NCBI RefSeq assembly: GCF_004364345.1
Contig: NZ_SOCA01000001.1
Coordinates: 1 to 64,000, forward strand
Origin: Prosthecobacter fusiformis
GTDB lineage: Bacteria; Verrucomicrobiota; Verrucomicrobiia; Verrucomicrobiales; Verrucomicrobiaceae
Direction: 5' to 3'
Length of the DNA stretch: 64,000 nucleotides
Shown: positions 18,299 through 28,300 of the stretch, in pieces
How the letters are laid out: each line of letters begins with the position of its first letter
Numbering within the stretch: the stretch's first letter is position 1
Position numbers and translations under genes: made by a program
The notes under the pieces: model-generated
Seen by the model: the letters and a program-made list of their open reading frames with translations, nothing else
The model's database searches: none
What the model was told of the DNA's origin: nothing

Positions 18299-19723
18299 AT
18301 GAAACACCGCCTCATTCATTGCCTGTTCATTTTTGGCCTAACGTACTCCTTAACAGCCGCTGATAAGCCGACCCTGAAGGCGGGGGCGGCAGCGGTGGAC
18401 ATCACACCGGAGCAATTTCCCATGAACATGCCGGGTGGCTTCAGTGCGAATCTGGCGGAGAAGGCGCATGATCCTTTCCATGCCCGGGCAATCGTCCTGG
18501 CGGATGGGCAGACGGAGCTGGCGATGGTGGTGGTGGACAACCTGGGCGCTGGACCTGATGTCCTGAATGAGGCCAAAAAAATCGCTTCAGAAAAAACGGG
18601 CATCCCAATGGAGAAGATGATGATCAGCTCCACGCATACCCACAGTGGACCATCCCTGAATACCCGCAGCGAGCAGGCGGCGGCGTATTACCAAAAGTTT
18701 GTCCACGGCGTATCGGACTCCATCATCCGTGCGCATGAGGCGCTGAAGCCTGCCACGGTGGGAATGGCTGCGCAGGCACTGCCGGATGAGGTGTTTAACC
18801 GCCGCTGGTATCTGAAGGAGGGGAAGATGCCGCCGAATCCCTTTAACCGGCTGGATCGTGTGAAGACGAATCCCGGATACAGCCGGGATGTCATTGACCG
18901 CCCGGCGGGGCCTACGGATCCTGACATCACGGTTCTTTCCATTCGGGATACCAAGCGCAACCCCATCGCCCTGTATGCGAATTATTCCCTGCACTATGTG
19001 GGCGGCGCACCGAAGGGGCAGATGTCAGCGGATTACTTTGGTGAATTCGCCCGGCTGATGCCTTCACGAATCCGGGGTGATGAAAACTTTGTGGCGATGA
19101 TGTCTAACGGAACATCCGGGGACATCAACAACCTGCCTTTCGGCGTCACTCGTCCACCGCGCGAGCCGTTTGAGCAGATCCGCATCGTGGCGCAAAAAGC
19201 GGCTGATGCAGCCTGGGTGGCTCATGGGAAGATCGACAAACATGAGACAGGCCTGCGGCTGGGCATGCTGCAAAGGGAGGTGACGCTGAAGTATCGCCGC
19301 CCCTCCGCCCAGGAGGTGGCCGAGGCCAAAGCGGTACTGGCGGTCAAAGACAAGGAGGCCGTGGCCAAGCTGCCGGGGCGGGCGCAGAACTATGCACGCA
19401 ATACGGTAAGTGCGGCAGAAAACCCTGAAGAGACACTGACTGTGCAGATCCAGGCGATCCGCATCGGCGACTACGCGGTGTGTGGGATTCCCTTTGAGGT
19501 GTTTGTCGAAATCGGCCTGGACTTGAAAAAGCGTAGCCCTTTTTCCAAAACGATGGTGGTGGGTCTGGCCAATGGCAAGCATGGCTACCTGCCAACGCTG
19601 GAGCAACATTCGTTAGGCGGCTATGAGACGTGGCTAGGCACGAACCGGGTGCAGCAGGATACATCGGTCATTTTAACGGATCATCTGCTGGAGATGATGA
19701 AGGAGCTGAAGGAGATCGAATAA
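18299..19723 (+). CDS. Neutral/alkaline ceramidase-like secreted hydrolase
   Basis: A 474-residue protein with a signal peptide (hydrophobic segment around LIHCLFIFGLTYSLTAA). It resembles the catalytic domain of neutral/alkaline non-lysosomal ceramidase: AAAVDITPE near the N-terminus, SSTHTHSGPS (about residue 106; histidines that bind zinc in the family), NGTSGDINN and the PFEVFVEIGLDLKKRS segment. True ceramidases cleave the amide of ceramide, but the C-terminal Ig-like domain is missing, and Verrucomicrobiota homologues are not proven to use sphingolipids. The ATG at 18299 starts the signal peptide; an ATG five codons upstream is an alternative. The sialidase-like gene follows after 17 bases. 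Confidence 0.85.
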   Translation: MKHRLIHCLFIFGLTYSLTAADKPTLKAGAAAVDITPEQFPMNMPGGFSANLAEKAHDPFHARAIVLADGQTELAMVVVDNLGAGPDVLNEAKKIASEKTGIPMEKMMISSTHTHSGPSLNTRSEQAAAYYQKFVHGVSDSIIRAHEALKPATVGMAAQALPDEVFNRRWYLKEGKMPPNPFNRLDRVKTNPGYSRDVIDRPAGPTDPDITVLSIRDTKRNPIALYANYSLHYVGGAPKGQMSADYFGEFARLMPSRIRGDENFVAMMSNGTSGDINNLPFGVTRPPREPFEQIRIVAQKAADAAWVAHGKIDKHETGLRLGMLQREVTLKYRRPSAQEVAEAKAVLAVKDKEAVAKLPGRAQNYARNTVSAAENPEETLTVQIQAIRIGDYAVCGIPFEVFVEIGLDLKKRSPFSKTMVVGLANGKHGYLPTLEQHSLGGYETWLGTNRVQQDTSVILTDHLLEMMKELKEIE

Positions 19724-19740
19724 CTTCCGAAAAAACCGAG

Positions 19741-21354
19741 ATGAAATTCTACGCTCTTTTTCTCTTCGGCATGGCCTCAGTTGGGCTCGCCCAAGCGGCG
19801 GACGACGAAGGCATCCAATGGCTGGTGAACTATGATGGCAAGGCGGTGCCTGATGGCGCATGGACAGCCGTCGGCAAACCGCAAGCGAGCCTTGAAAAAG
19901 ACGGGCTACGACTTGCGGATGATGCCACGGGTTTTGGTCACTATCGCCAGGGCTGGAAGGCAGGGCCGGAGGATGAGATCATCGTGGAAGCCACGGTGAA
20001 GACGGGTGCCATCACCGGGGCGAGCAAGAACAAACCGGCGACCTCCCTGTGGCCTTGGCGTGATGGGGCACCGGTGATGGTGCAGGTGAGTGATGGCAGG
20101 CACCAGGATGGCCTGGTGCTGTTTCCAGCGCAGGCGACGAGCTTCACCGACCGATTCATCCCGATGGATACAACGAACCGATTCCACACCTATCGGCTTG
20201 TCATTCGCGGGACGGATATGAGCATGTGGGTGGATGGCGTGCAAAAGGTGACGGGGCAGAATGCCTTTTGGAAAAAAGCGGATTCGCCTGAGCCTTTCAT
20301 CCAGTTTGGCTCCAGCGCCAAAGTGCCTGCGGGGGAGGCTTGGTGGGCATCGGTCAAGCTGGGTGTGCGCAAAGTGACTGCGCCTCTGCCGAAGGATCCG
20401 GTGAAGATCACCGTCAGCGAGCCGTGGGCGATCCCGCGCGAGGATGTGCGCCAGACGCGGCCTTACCTTTATGACATGGGCCAGGGCCTGCTGCTGATGA
20501 GTGTGGCACAAGGGCCGGATGCGCTATACGAACCCTATGGCCTGCTGAAATCCACCGATGCAGGCAAGACATGGACGCCTATCCCCGGACTGGACAAACT
20601 GGATACGACTCCACTGCCCGTGCTGCGTCGGCCGGATGGCAGCATCCTGGCCGCCTCACGCTGGACATGGTTGCAACCGGATGGATCGCTCCTGGCGAAA
20701 ACGGTGCATCTGGATGTCACTGCCTCCAAGTTTACCATGATGGATAGCAAGATCGTGCTGCCGAAGCTATATGCGAACGAGGATAAGAATGACCAGACCA
20801 TCTGCGAGCGCCACATTTGGAACGACGATGACGGCGGAGCCACCATGGTCATCTGGACCCGGAAGCGGGTACCGCGAGCGGATGGCCGGCGTGATACCGA
20901 GCGATGGTCCCATCTGGTCAAGACCACGGACAATGGCCTAACATGGAATTATGTCTCGACGATTGGCCCTGGTGGAGAACCGGCGGCAGTGCGACTATCC
21001 CCCACAGAAATGACGGCGGTGATCCGTGGGGACCGGGACTCGCAAATGAAGCAGATGTTTTCCCGAGATGCGGGCAAGACCTGGAGTAAACCCATCGCCA
21101 TGGAAGAGGGCAAGGTGTTGCCGGATCTGGTGCTGATGAGCAATGGTGTGCTGGCATGCAGCTATGGCCGCCCGGCCTCCTGCATCATGTTTAGCCTGGA
21201 TGGTGGCAAGACCTGGCCTTCCCATCATGTGGTATCGGATCGCGTGTCCTTTAACTATACCTCCATCCGGGAGATCAGTCCGGGGCGGCTGCTGTATGTC
21301 CATGACGCGCCGAGAATGAACGCGCTTTATATTGATGTGGAGACTGTGAATTAA
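19741..21354 (+). CDS. Asp-box sialidase-like secreted protein
   Basis: A 537-residue exported protein. After the signal peptide (MKFYALFLFGMASVGLAQA) comes a laminin-G/DUF1080-like jelly-roll region (about residues 25-210), then a six-bladed-propeller sialidase-like domain with four Asp-box motifs: STDAGKTWTP, TTDNGLTWNY, SRDAGKTWSK and SLDGGKTWPS. The fold removes terminal sugars such as sialic acid in characterised enzymes; the arginine triad was not verified, so substrate is open. The start at 19741 fits the signal peptide; the longer frame overlaps the ceramidase-like gene. It is the last gene of the 14357-21354 operon. Confidence 0.85.
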   Translation: MKFYALFLFGMASVGLAQAADDEGIQWLVNYDGKAVPDGAWTAVGKPQASLEKDGLRLADDATGFGHYRQGWKAGPEDEIIVEATVKTGAITGASKNKPATSLWPWRDGAPVMVQVSDGRHQDGLVLFPAQATSFTDRFIPMDTTNRFHTYRLVIRGTDMSMWVDGVQKVTGQNAFWKKADSPEPFIQFGSSAKVPAGEAWWASVKLGVRKVTAPLPKDPVKITVSEPWAIPREDVRQTRPYLYDMGQGLLLMSVAQGPDALYEPYGLLKSTDAGKTWTPIPGLDKLDTTPLPVLRRPDGSILAASRWTWLQPDGSLLAKTVHLDVTASKFTMMDSKIVLPKLYANEDKNDQTICERHIWNDDDGGATMVIWTRKRVPRADGRRDTERWSHLVKTTDNGLTWNYVSTIGPGGEPAAVRLSPTEMTAVIRGDRDSQMKQMFSRDAGKTWSKPIAMEEGKVLPDLVLMSNGVLACSYGRPASCIMFSLDGGKTWPSHHVVSDRVSFNYTSIREISPGRLLYVHDAPRMNALYIDVETVN

Positions 21355-21450
21355 AAGGGCGTGAAGGCTCGTGCTCCTGATGCAGCCCGCAGTATTCGCA
21401 TTGGTTACCAGCACGTTTTCTGAGGCGCTGTTTGATCACGGCATCCATGA

Positions 21451-21711
21451 TCAAGCGGGAGACAGGCGCGCGAGATAAAGTCTTGCTTGAGCTTGAAGGA
21501 CTGAAATAAAAGTACTTTCACGCACCCAATTTTCATATTCCCGGTGCTCTTCAGGAGTGAGTGTGGCCTCATTGCATTTTTCAGCAAGAGCGTCCATTCT
21601 CTCAAGAATTTCTTCATCTGTGCTCAAAGCCAATAACCGTCTGGCACCGTCTTCAGAGAAAATGGGATTGGCGGGATCAAACAACTCCGAGAGAGGATCA
21701 GAGGTCTTCAT
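21451..21711 (-). CDS. Small hypothetical protein
   Basis: An 86-residue acidic, helical protein (MKTSDPLSELFDPANPIFSE at the start; a region rich in Glu/Leu around TDEEILERMDALAEK). No signal peptide, membrane segment or known motif is visible. I trimmed the frame to the ATG at 21711, since the longer frame runs through the nuclease gene in another phase. The composition and the phrase LTPEEHREYENWV resemble the short helical proteins often found alone or as antitoxin-like partners, but no toxin gene is adjacent. It follows the NYN nuclease gene by 85 bases on the same strand. Confidence 0.6.
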   Translation of the reverse strand: MKTSDPLSELFDPANPIFSEDGARRLLALSTDEEILERMDALAEKCNEATLTPEEHREYENWVRESTFISVLQAQARLYLARLSPA

Positions 21712-21796
21712 GTTGGACAGATTGCACGTCGAGACCCAGTTATCAAGGACCTTCCTGGACAAGCCCATGCGGTGTGGGCTTCCCTCTGAGCCATCC

Positions 21797-22237
21797 CTAT
21801 CTGCGTTTGCTGATCTCATCGCCCAGCCGTCGCTCGGCGTCTTCGCACATGCTTTTGAGCATCTCGGGGCTGGTCCAGTCGGCCCCACAGGCGAGGATGG
21901 TTTCGCGCACCATGCCGTCGGCGGAGACGACCTGCATGGGATGCTGCCGGGCATAGCGACTGGCCAGACGCTCGATGATGGCATCCGCCGTGGTGGTTGC
22001 TTCGGCATAGATGACCTGAAGACCTTCCGGTTCGCGCTCCTCGCTGCGCTGGGAATGGGTGCCATCAAAGACGAGGACAACCTGCTTTCCAGTCATGTCT
22101 TGATACGTGCGAAGGCGTTTCATCAGTTCCAGCCGGGCCAGGTGGCGGCGGCTGGCGCTGCGCTGGTCACGCTTCAACTCCGGCCAGGCGTGCATCACGC
22201 TGTGACCGTCCACGAGCAGGTAAGAAAGAGCGGACAT
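21797..22237 (-). CDS. NYN-domain RNase (YacP/Rae1-like)
   Basis: A 146-residue PIN-like NYN-domain protein. LLVDGHSVMHAW near the N-terminus, VVLVFDGTHSQ (about residue 51), TTADAIIERLA and QVVSADGMVRE supply the acidic residues that bind metal in this family. Bacillus Rae1/YacP is a ribosome-associated mRNA endonuclease; this is the likely activity class here. The start at 22237 (MSALSYLLVDGHS) is chosen because the domain begins immediately; the upstream extension of the open frame is not hydrophobic or conserved-looking. Confidence 0.85.
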   Translation of the reverse strand: MSALSYLLVDGHSVMHAWPELKRDQRSASRRHLARLELMKRLRTYQDMTGKQVVLVFDGTHSQRSEEREPEGLQVIYAEATTTADAIIERLASRYARQHPMQVVSADGMVRETILACGADWTSPEMLKSMCEDAERRLGDEISKRR

Positions 22238-22389
22238 GGATTGTGAAAGCGAGGCCAGCAAACAAGAGGGCACGCGTCGACGCAACCCTGCACATCCGTA
22301 AACATGGCATAAAGCAATGAAAGAGGGACGCCAAAGGCATATCTTAACCGACAAAGTTTTATTGCTAAAAAAGTCCCTTGCCTACAGGA

Positions 22390-22402
22390 GCCAAAATTTG
22401 GC
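22390..22402. promoter_or_regulatory. Palindrome before the first sensor kinase gene
   Basis: GCCAAAATTTGGC is a 13-bp palindrome (one central base) 17 bases before the ATG at 22420. It may be an operator or part of the leader. Confidence 0.4.
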
Positions 22403-22419
22403 AAACTTAGACAACTCAG

Positions 22420-24525
22420 ATGACCAACCCATCTGCCAACGCCTACGGCTGGCTGCTCCTGGCCTGCCTTTTTCCACTTTCCGCCTTGCGGGGGGATGTC
22501 CCCGTCATGACTATTGCCGAAGCCAAAGCGCATCTGGCCCGGCGAGAATTTCAGGATCCAGTGCGGATCAGAGGAGTGATAACCTTTAGCAACCAGCGGC
22601 TGGGGCTGGCCTATGTCCAGGATGCCTCCGGGGGCATCGGATTTGACCCACGCACAAATGCATCTCCACTGCCCAAACCAGGGGACATGGTGGAGGTGGA
22701 AGGATACCTGAGCCGACACCAAGGCCTGACCATGCTTCTGCGCCATCGCACACGACTCGGCCCGCCGGAAGTGCAGCCTGTTTTCACCCCTGCCAAACAG
22801 TCACCCGCACCGCTCAGCTTCGATCTAGACGCGGCCGCTGAATTGCGCATCGACGGCTTGCTGACCACCGTTTCTGGCGTCGTGAGAAATGTCTCCGTGC
22901 CCGTGGAGGAGAGTGAACCGATGATTGTGGAAATCAGCTCCCCCAGCGGTCATGCCATTGCCCGGCTGCCATGGAGGGAGCCCCAAGCAGTGTTAGACAG
23001 TTGGTTAAACGCACCAGTGGATCTGAATGCGGTGCTCGTATCCAGGGCCGCGTCCCCGTTGCTGCCGGAAGATGCCGATGCACTGCTCCTGGTATCCTCC
23101 CGTGCCGACTGGAAATTGCAGCCGCAGGCTTTGGAGGAGGTTTTCCAACGAACGCCGGTCACAGCCGTCAAAGCCATTCAGGCCACACCCCGATCTGCCT
23201 TGAGAGAGAGAACCCATGTGGTGGGGACGGTGACTGCGGCTAAAGCTCGCTCCTGGGTCTGCCTGCGGATGGAAGACGGGAGCATCGAGGTCTCCACCCG
23301 GCAGATGCAGGACTTTAAACCAGGCCAGCGGCTGGCTGTGGCAAGCTGGCCCCAGAACAAAGAAGGACGCCTCATGCTCCAGGATGGCGTTTGCCGGGTG
23401 ATGGGCGAAGGCACACCGCCCCTGCCGGTGAAGCTCAATAAAGGCATTTTTAATGTCAATCTGCACAGGGAGCTGATACAGGTGACCGGCATACTGAATA
23501 CCCATTCCCTGCCCGGTGGCACTCCACGCTATACCCTGACCCTGCCCAGCGGTGTTCATTGCCGCTTGGCCTGGGAGCACTTCCTACTCCCTAACCAAAT
23601 CCATGATCTGGAAAACGGCAGCCGTATTCGCCTCACTGGCATCTGTCACTTCACCCAGGACAGCAGCAGCATCCCGGAAAGCACCGGCCTGAGTATTCTC
23701 CCCCGCAGTCTGGAGGATATTGTCATCCTAGCAGGCCCCTCATGGTGGACCAAAGAGCGCCTGATGTTAACGGTCTGGTGGCTGCTGGGGCTTGTGGGTA
23801 TCGCATTGCCGGGCGCTCTTGTTTTCCGCTGGCAGCTCTGGCGCCAGTCCCAAAGAATACGCGAGATCGAATGCGAGGCCGCGACCGAGGAAGAGAGGCT
23901 GCGCATCGCCCGTGAATTTCACGACTGCCTCCAGCAGCAGCTCTCCAGCGCGGCTTTGCATCTGGATACGCTCAAGGGGGCCCTGCATGCCGCCCCGGAA
24001 ATGCTGCCTCGCCTTATCGATGACACCGCCGCCATGCTGCGCCATTGCCAAGTGGAGGCCCGGCACTGCATCTGGGATTTGCGCAGCGATGCCGCCGTCC
24101 GCAGCAGCCTCACTACGTCTCTCAACGACTGGTTAGGCAGCCGCATCCGGCCGGATATCAACACCCAGGTCCAGTTCGTGCATGAAGGCACGGAACCGCC
24201 CCTCCCTGAAGGCACCCCGTTTCAGCTCATGCGCATCGCCCAGGAGGCCATTGCCAACGCGCTCGCCCATTCTTCCGCACGTCATATTCAGGTCCGTCTC
24301 CGCTGCACGCGACAGCACGTGGAAATGATCATAGAGGATGATGGCCGTGGCTTTGAGCCAGGCCTCCTCACCCATCCACGCCCCGGCCACTTCGGCCTCA
24401 GCGGCCTCAAAGAGCGCGCTGCTAAAATCGGTGCCGACCTGGAGCTCACCACGCGGCCAGGCACGGGCACACGCATCGCCGTCCGGCTTTCCCTTTCCTC
24501 ACTCCAGCATGAATCCAGTTTCTGA
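22420..24525 (+). CDS. Sensor histidine kinase with beta-barrel-rich periplasmic sensor
   Basis: A 701-residue inner-membrane kinase. A signal-like helix (residues 8-25) leads to about 420 periplasmic residues that read as repeated OB-fold-like strands (phrases such as VRIRGVITFSN, LGLAYVQDASGGIGF and GSRIRLTGICHF). A juxtamembrane PSWWTKERL precedes the transmembrane helix (about 448-470). The HisKA_3 phosphoacceptor is in REFHDCLQQQ (about H501), and the HATPase domain has AQEAIANALAHS, DDGRGF and GLSGLKERA. This is the NarX/DegS class. It shares the whole layout with the kinase at 41580-43682. The regulator gene overlaps its end by 17 bases and is surely its partner. Confidence 0.92.
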   Translation: MTNPSANAYGWLLLACLFPLSALRGDVPVMTIAEAKAHLARREFQDPVRIRGVITFSNQRLGLAYVQDASGGIGFDPRTNASPLPKPGDMVEVEGYLSRHQGLTMLLRHRTRLGPPEVQPVFTPAKQSPAPLSFDLDAAAELRIDGLLTTVSGVVRNVSVPVEESEPMIVEISSPSGHAIARLPWREPQAVLDSWLNAPVDLNAVLVSRAASPLLPEDADALLLVSSRADWKLQPQALEEVFQRTPVTAVKAIQATPRSALRERTHVVGTVTAAKARSWVCLRMEDGSIEVSTRQMQDFKPGQRLAVASWPQNKEGRLMLQDGVCRVMGEGTPPLPVKLNKGIFNVNLHRELIQVTGILNTHSLPGGTPRYTLTLPSGVHCRLAWEHFLLPNQIHDLENGSRIRLTGICHFTQDSSSIPESTGLSILPRSLEDIVILAGPSWWTKERLMLTVWWLLGLVGIALPGALVFRWQLWRQSQRIREIECEAATEEERLRIAREFHDCLQQQLSSAALHLDTLKGALHAAPEMLPRLIDDTAAMLRHCQVEARHCIWDLRSDAAVRSSLTTSLNDWLGSRIRPDINTQVQFVHEGTEPPLPEGTPFQLMRIAQEAIANALAHSSARHIQVRLRCTRQHVEMIIEDDGRGFEPGLLTHPRPGHFGLSGLKERAAKIGADLELTTRPGTGTRIAVRLSLSSLQHESSF

Positions 24526-25144
24526 AAATACCATTCGTGTCATGATCGTGGACGATCACTTCTTCACCCGCCTCGGTGTCTCTGCCGCGCTGAATCTGGA
24601 GCCAGGCATCGGAGTCATTGCCGAGGCTTCCAGCGGCCAGGATGCCATTGACCTCTTCGCCCGACACCAGCCCGATATTGCCGTGCTCGACGGCCACCTT
24701 CCAGACATGCACGGCACCGATGTGGCCCGGGAAATCGTCAAGCGATTCGATACGGCTCGTCTGCTCATCTTTTCAGTCGAAGAAACGGAGGAGGACATTC
24801 ATCGTGCCGTGGCGGCAGGGGTGCGGGGTTATCTGCCCAAATCAGCCTCCAGGCCGGACCTCATCGAGGCGGTGCGCACCGTGGCTTCAGGGAAGCGTTA
24901 TTTCCCCCAGCCGCTTTTGGGCAAGCTCAATGACCGTCGCAGTCACATTTCCCTCTCAGCCCGTGAGCTCGAAGTTCTCAAAGCCATGGCCAAAGGCTGG
25001 CCTAACAAACTCATCGCCGCAGACATGTCCGTATCGACGGAGACGGTGAAGACTTTCGTTGCCCGCATCCTCAGTAAACTGGGGGCAGAAGACCGCATCC
25101 AGGCGGTTATGACGGCCCTCGACCGTGGTCTGCTCAAACGCTGA
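24509..25144 (+). CDS. NarL/FixJ-family response regulator
   Basis: A 211-residue regulator. The receiver domain has VMIVDDHFF, the phosphoacceptor in AVLDGHLPD and the lysine in YLPKSAS; the C-terminal LuxR-type helix-turn-helix reads LSARELEVLKAMAKG and NKLIAADMSVSTETVKTFV. I place the start at 24509 (MNPVSENTIRV), inside the end of the kinase gene, rather than the longer frame that duplicates kinase sequence. It should bind DNA after phosphorylation by the kinase encoded just before it. Confidence 0.93.
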   Translation: MNPVSENTIRVMIVDDHFFTRLGVSAALNLEPGIGVIAEASSGQDAIDLFARHQPDIAVLDGHLPDMHGTDVAREIVKRFDTARLLIFSVEETEEDIHRAVAAGVRGYLPKSASRPDLIEAVRTVASGKRYFPQPLLGKLNDRRSHISLSARELEVLKAMAKGWPNKLIAADMSVSTETVKTFVARILSKLGAEDRIQAVMTALDRGLLKR

Positions 25145-25337
25145 CTCACCCAGGGGATTCTAAAGCCCACCGCGATGGCTAAGCTTCGCCAATTACATTG
25201 TCATACTTTTTGTTATTCGACCTGGCCAAACATGGAAAACATTTCATTCGCTTCTGGCCTTAGGAATGGTCGTCCCCCGAAATGGTGACATCACATCTCT
25301 TCCCATATTGAACGCGGATCGCTGAAATGCGTCCGTT

Positions 25338-28300
25338 ATGGCCAACCAACCACCTCGATACCAGCCAGGGCTGCGCGTTTTTTGCACATGGGTGCGGAAC
25401 GTCGCGCTAGCCGTCACCCTCGCCTCGGGAGCTGCCCACGCCGCCCCTGCCAATTTTGAATCCCGGGTCATCACCACCCCGGTGCAGAGTACGGGGGATC
25501 AATGGAACGCAGTCACCTTTACCCGCACCTTTGCCACTCCGCCGGTGGTCATCATGGGCCCGGCCACACAGACCAACAGTGAGCAGTGCTTGATGCGGGT
25601 GCGCAATGTCACCACCACCGGATTTGAGTATCAGATTGATGAGTGGGATTTTAAAAATGGCTATCATCCGGCTGAGACGGTGCACTTCTTCGCCCTGACG
25701 GAAGGCACGCATGTCTTCGGCACCCAGCGCTGGCAGGTTGGGCGCGCCAGCGCCGTCAATCGCACCCCCGTCTCCATCAGCCTCAGCGGTTTCACCGCGG
25801 CTCCAGTGGTGCTGGGCCAGGTGGAAACCACGGTTAATTCCGCCGGTGTCACGGGTAAAGGAACCAAGGCCCTGAAGACCCGCATCAGCAGCGTCACCAC
25901 CTCCGGTTTCCAAGTGAAATTGGAAACACAGGAGCTGGATACTGCCGCCATTTCCAATGAAGGCATCAGCTACGTCGCCGTCTCCACAGGCACGGGTTAC
26001 CTGGATGGAAAGATCCTCAGCGCAGTGCGCACCACGGGCGGCATCACCAGCACACTGGCCACGGTCACCTTCCCTGCTGCTCATACCGCTCCGGTGCTGA
26101 TCGCCCAGACACAGTCCGCCACTGAAGCGGATGCAGGTGAAGTGAAGATGGCCTCCCTCAGCACTACCAGCGTGCAGCTTCGCATCCAGGAGGAGACTTC
26201 TCTGGATGCTGAGACCACGCACGTTGCGGAAGATCTCGGTTACATCGTCCTGGGAGACATGAACGGAGAACTGGCGGCCAAGGTGGAAGTGGGTGATGTC
26301 ATCGTCACTCAGGCCAGCGCCACTACCTGGACCACGGTCACCCTGGCCAGCAGCTATACCAATCCCGTGGTCGTCATGGGGCCACTTTCATACCGCAGCA
26401 GCACCTCCATGACCGTGCGTGTGCGAGACGTCACCGCCACCAGTTTCCAGTTCCAGGTGGACCGCTGGGATCACCACAGCACGCAGTCACATAACACAGC
26501 TGAAAAACTCAGCTATGTCGTCATGGAATCCGGCAGTTATGCCATTGGCGGCACCCGCTGGGAGGCTGGGGTAAAAACCGGCGTCACCCAGGCAGGCACT
26601 ACCCAGGCACTGGCCACAGGATTCCCAAATACACCCGCAGTTTTCTCCCAGGTCGCCACCACGGCGGACCCACAGGCCGTGCAGTCCCGCGTCAGCGGCA
26701 TCAGCAGCACCGGCTTCACCGTGGAGCTGGACGAGTCCGAAATTGATGCCACTCCGCACGCGGCCGAGACGGTTCACTGGATCGCCATGACTCAAGGCAC
26801 CAGCAATTTCTTCAGCACCCGCATGCGCTTCCAGGCAGGCCAGGGAACGAACATCGACAGCTCCTTCCGCACACGCACTTTTAGCCGTGTGCATGCAGAC
26901 CCCTATCTCTTCGCCTCCATGCAGACAAAGGCGGATCAAGATCCTGCCACCCTCCGCTGGCGTTACTTGTTTGCGGATCGCGTGGACCTCGTGGCTCAGG
27001 AGGATGCCCATCCTGCCCAGTATGGTGAAGGCACCGTCAACAATACCCACACGGCAGAAACCGTGGCCTTCCTCGTCGTCCAGGGAGCTGAAGACCTGGA
27101 TGAAGACGGTGCGCCGGATGCCTGGGAAAGCACCGTGGGCCTGAGCGCCACCAATGGTGCCGATGGTGGTCTTGACACTGACAGTGACCTCCTGACCAAC
27201 CAGCAGGAATTTCATAATCGGCTGGATTTCGTCACCTCCAGCGACCCCTCAGGCTTCACGGGCGGCGTCATCACCGTCAGCACCGTGACCACCAGCGGTT
27301 ATGAAGTGAATGACACCTCAGTCAGCCCCACAAGCCGGACCAATGCCCGGCTAAGGCTCAACCGAAACGGCGGCTTTGCACCGATGACGATCAATTTCAC
27401 CCTCGCCGGCACCGCCACCACGGATACCACCCGCGCTCCAGCGAGCAGTGCTGACTATACCGCCTGGACCGGTGCCACCAGTGGCACGCAGGTGACCACC
27501 AGCATCCCCATTGCTGCGAATGCCCAAAGCGTGGACATCTATATCCGCCCGGTGGATGACGGCCTGAACGAATACCCAGAAGGCCTGCGCATGACCGCAG
27601 CGCTGAATGGCAGCCTCTACACCATCGGCTCCACCACCAATTCAGTCGTGATCATCAATGATTCGATGGACATCCCGGCTAACCAAAAGCTCTTCCTCGG
27701 CACCTTCCTGGCCCAGGGCAGCGCAGTGACCACCGCTTCTGGATTTGCCACTGTGATTTTGAACGGACCTAACAACAAGGCTAAAATCTCCACCGTCTTT
27801 AACGGCCTCACCACCCCGCAGGCGGACATTGACGGCAGCCATGTCCACTACAACGGCGGCACCATTGTTTATGGGGATCCGGACGGCCTGCCCAATGGCC
27901 CGCTCTCTGAGTATCCCTGGACCATCACGGATTCCGGTGGATACAAAGCCCAGAAGATCATTGATGCGCTGTTCCGCAAATCTGCTGGCGAACTCCTGTA
28001 TGTGAACGTGCACACCACCCGCTACTCCAGTGGGGAAATCAAAGCTGAGCTTCAGCGCGTCGTCGGCACCGGTCCCTTCATTGAGCCTGCGGCACCCGGC
28101 ACTTTGGAAAACTTCACCACGGATGAACAGGTACGCCGTGACTGCGCTCGCTTCCTCACCCAGGCCACCTTTGGTGCCAGCCAGGCGGATGTGGATGCCC
28201 TTTACACCAGCATCGGCGGGGACAAGAAACTCGCCACCAACCGCATCGCCGCTTATACGACGTGGATCACCAACCAGTGGGCGCTTCCACAGACCACCCT

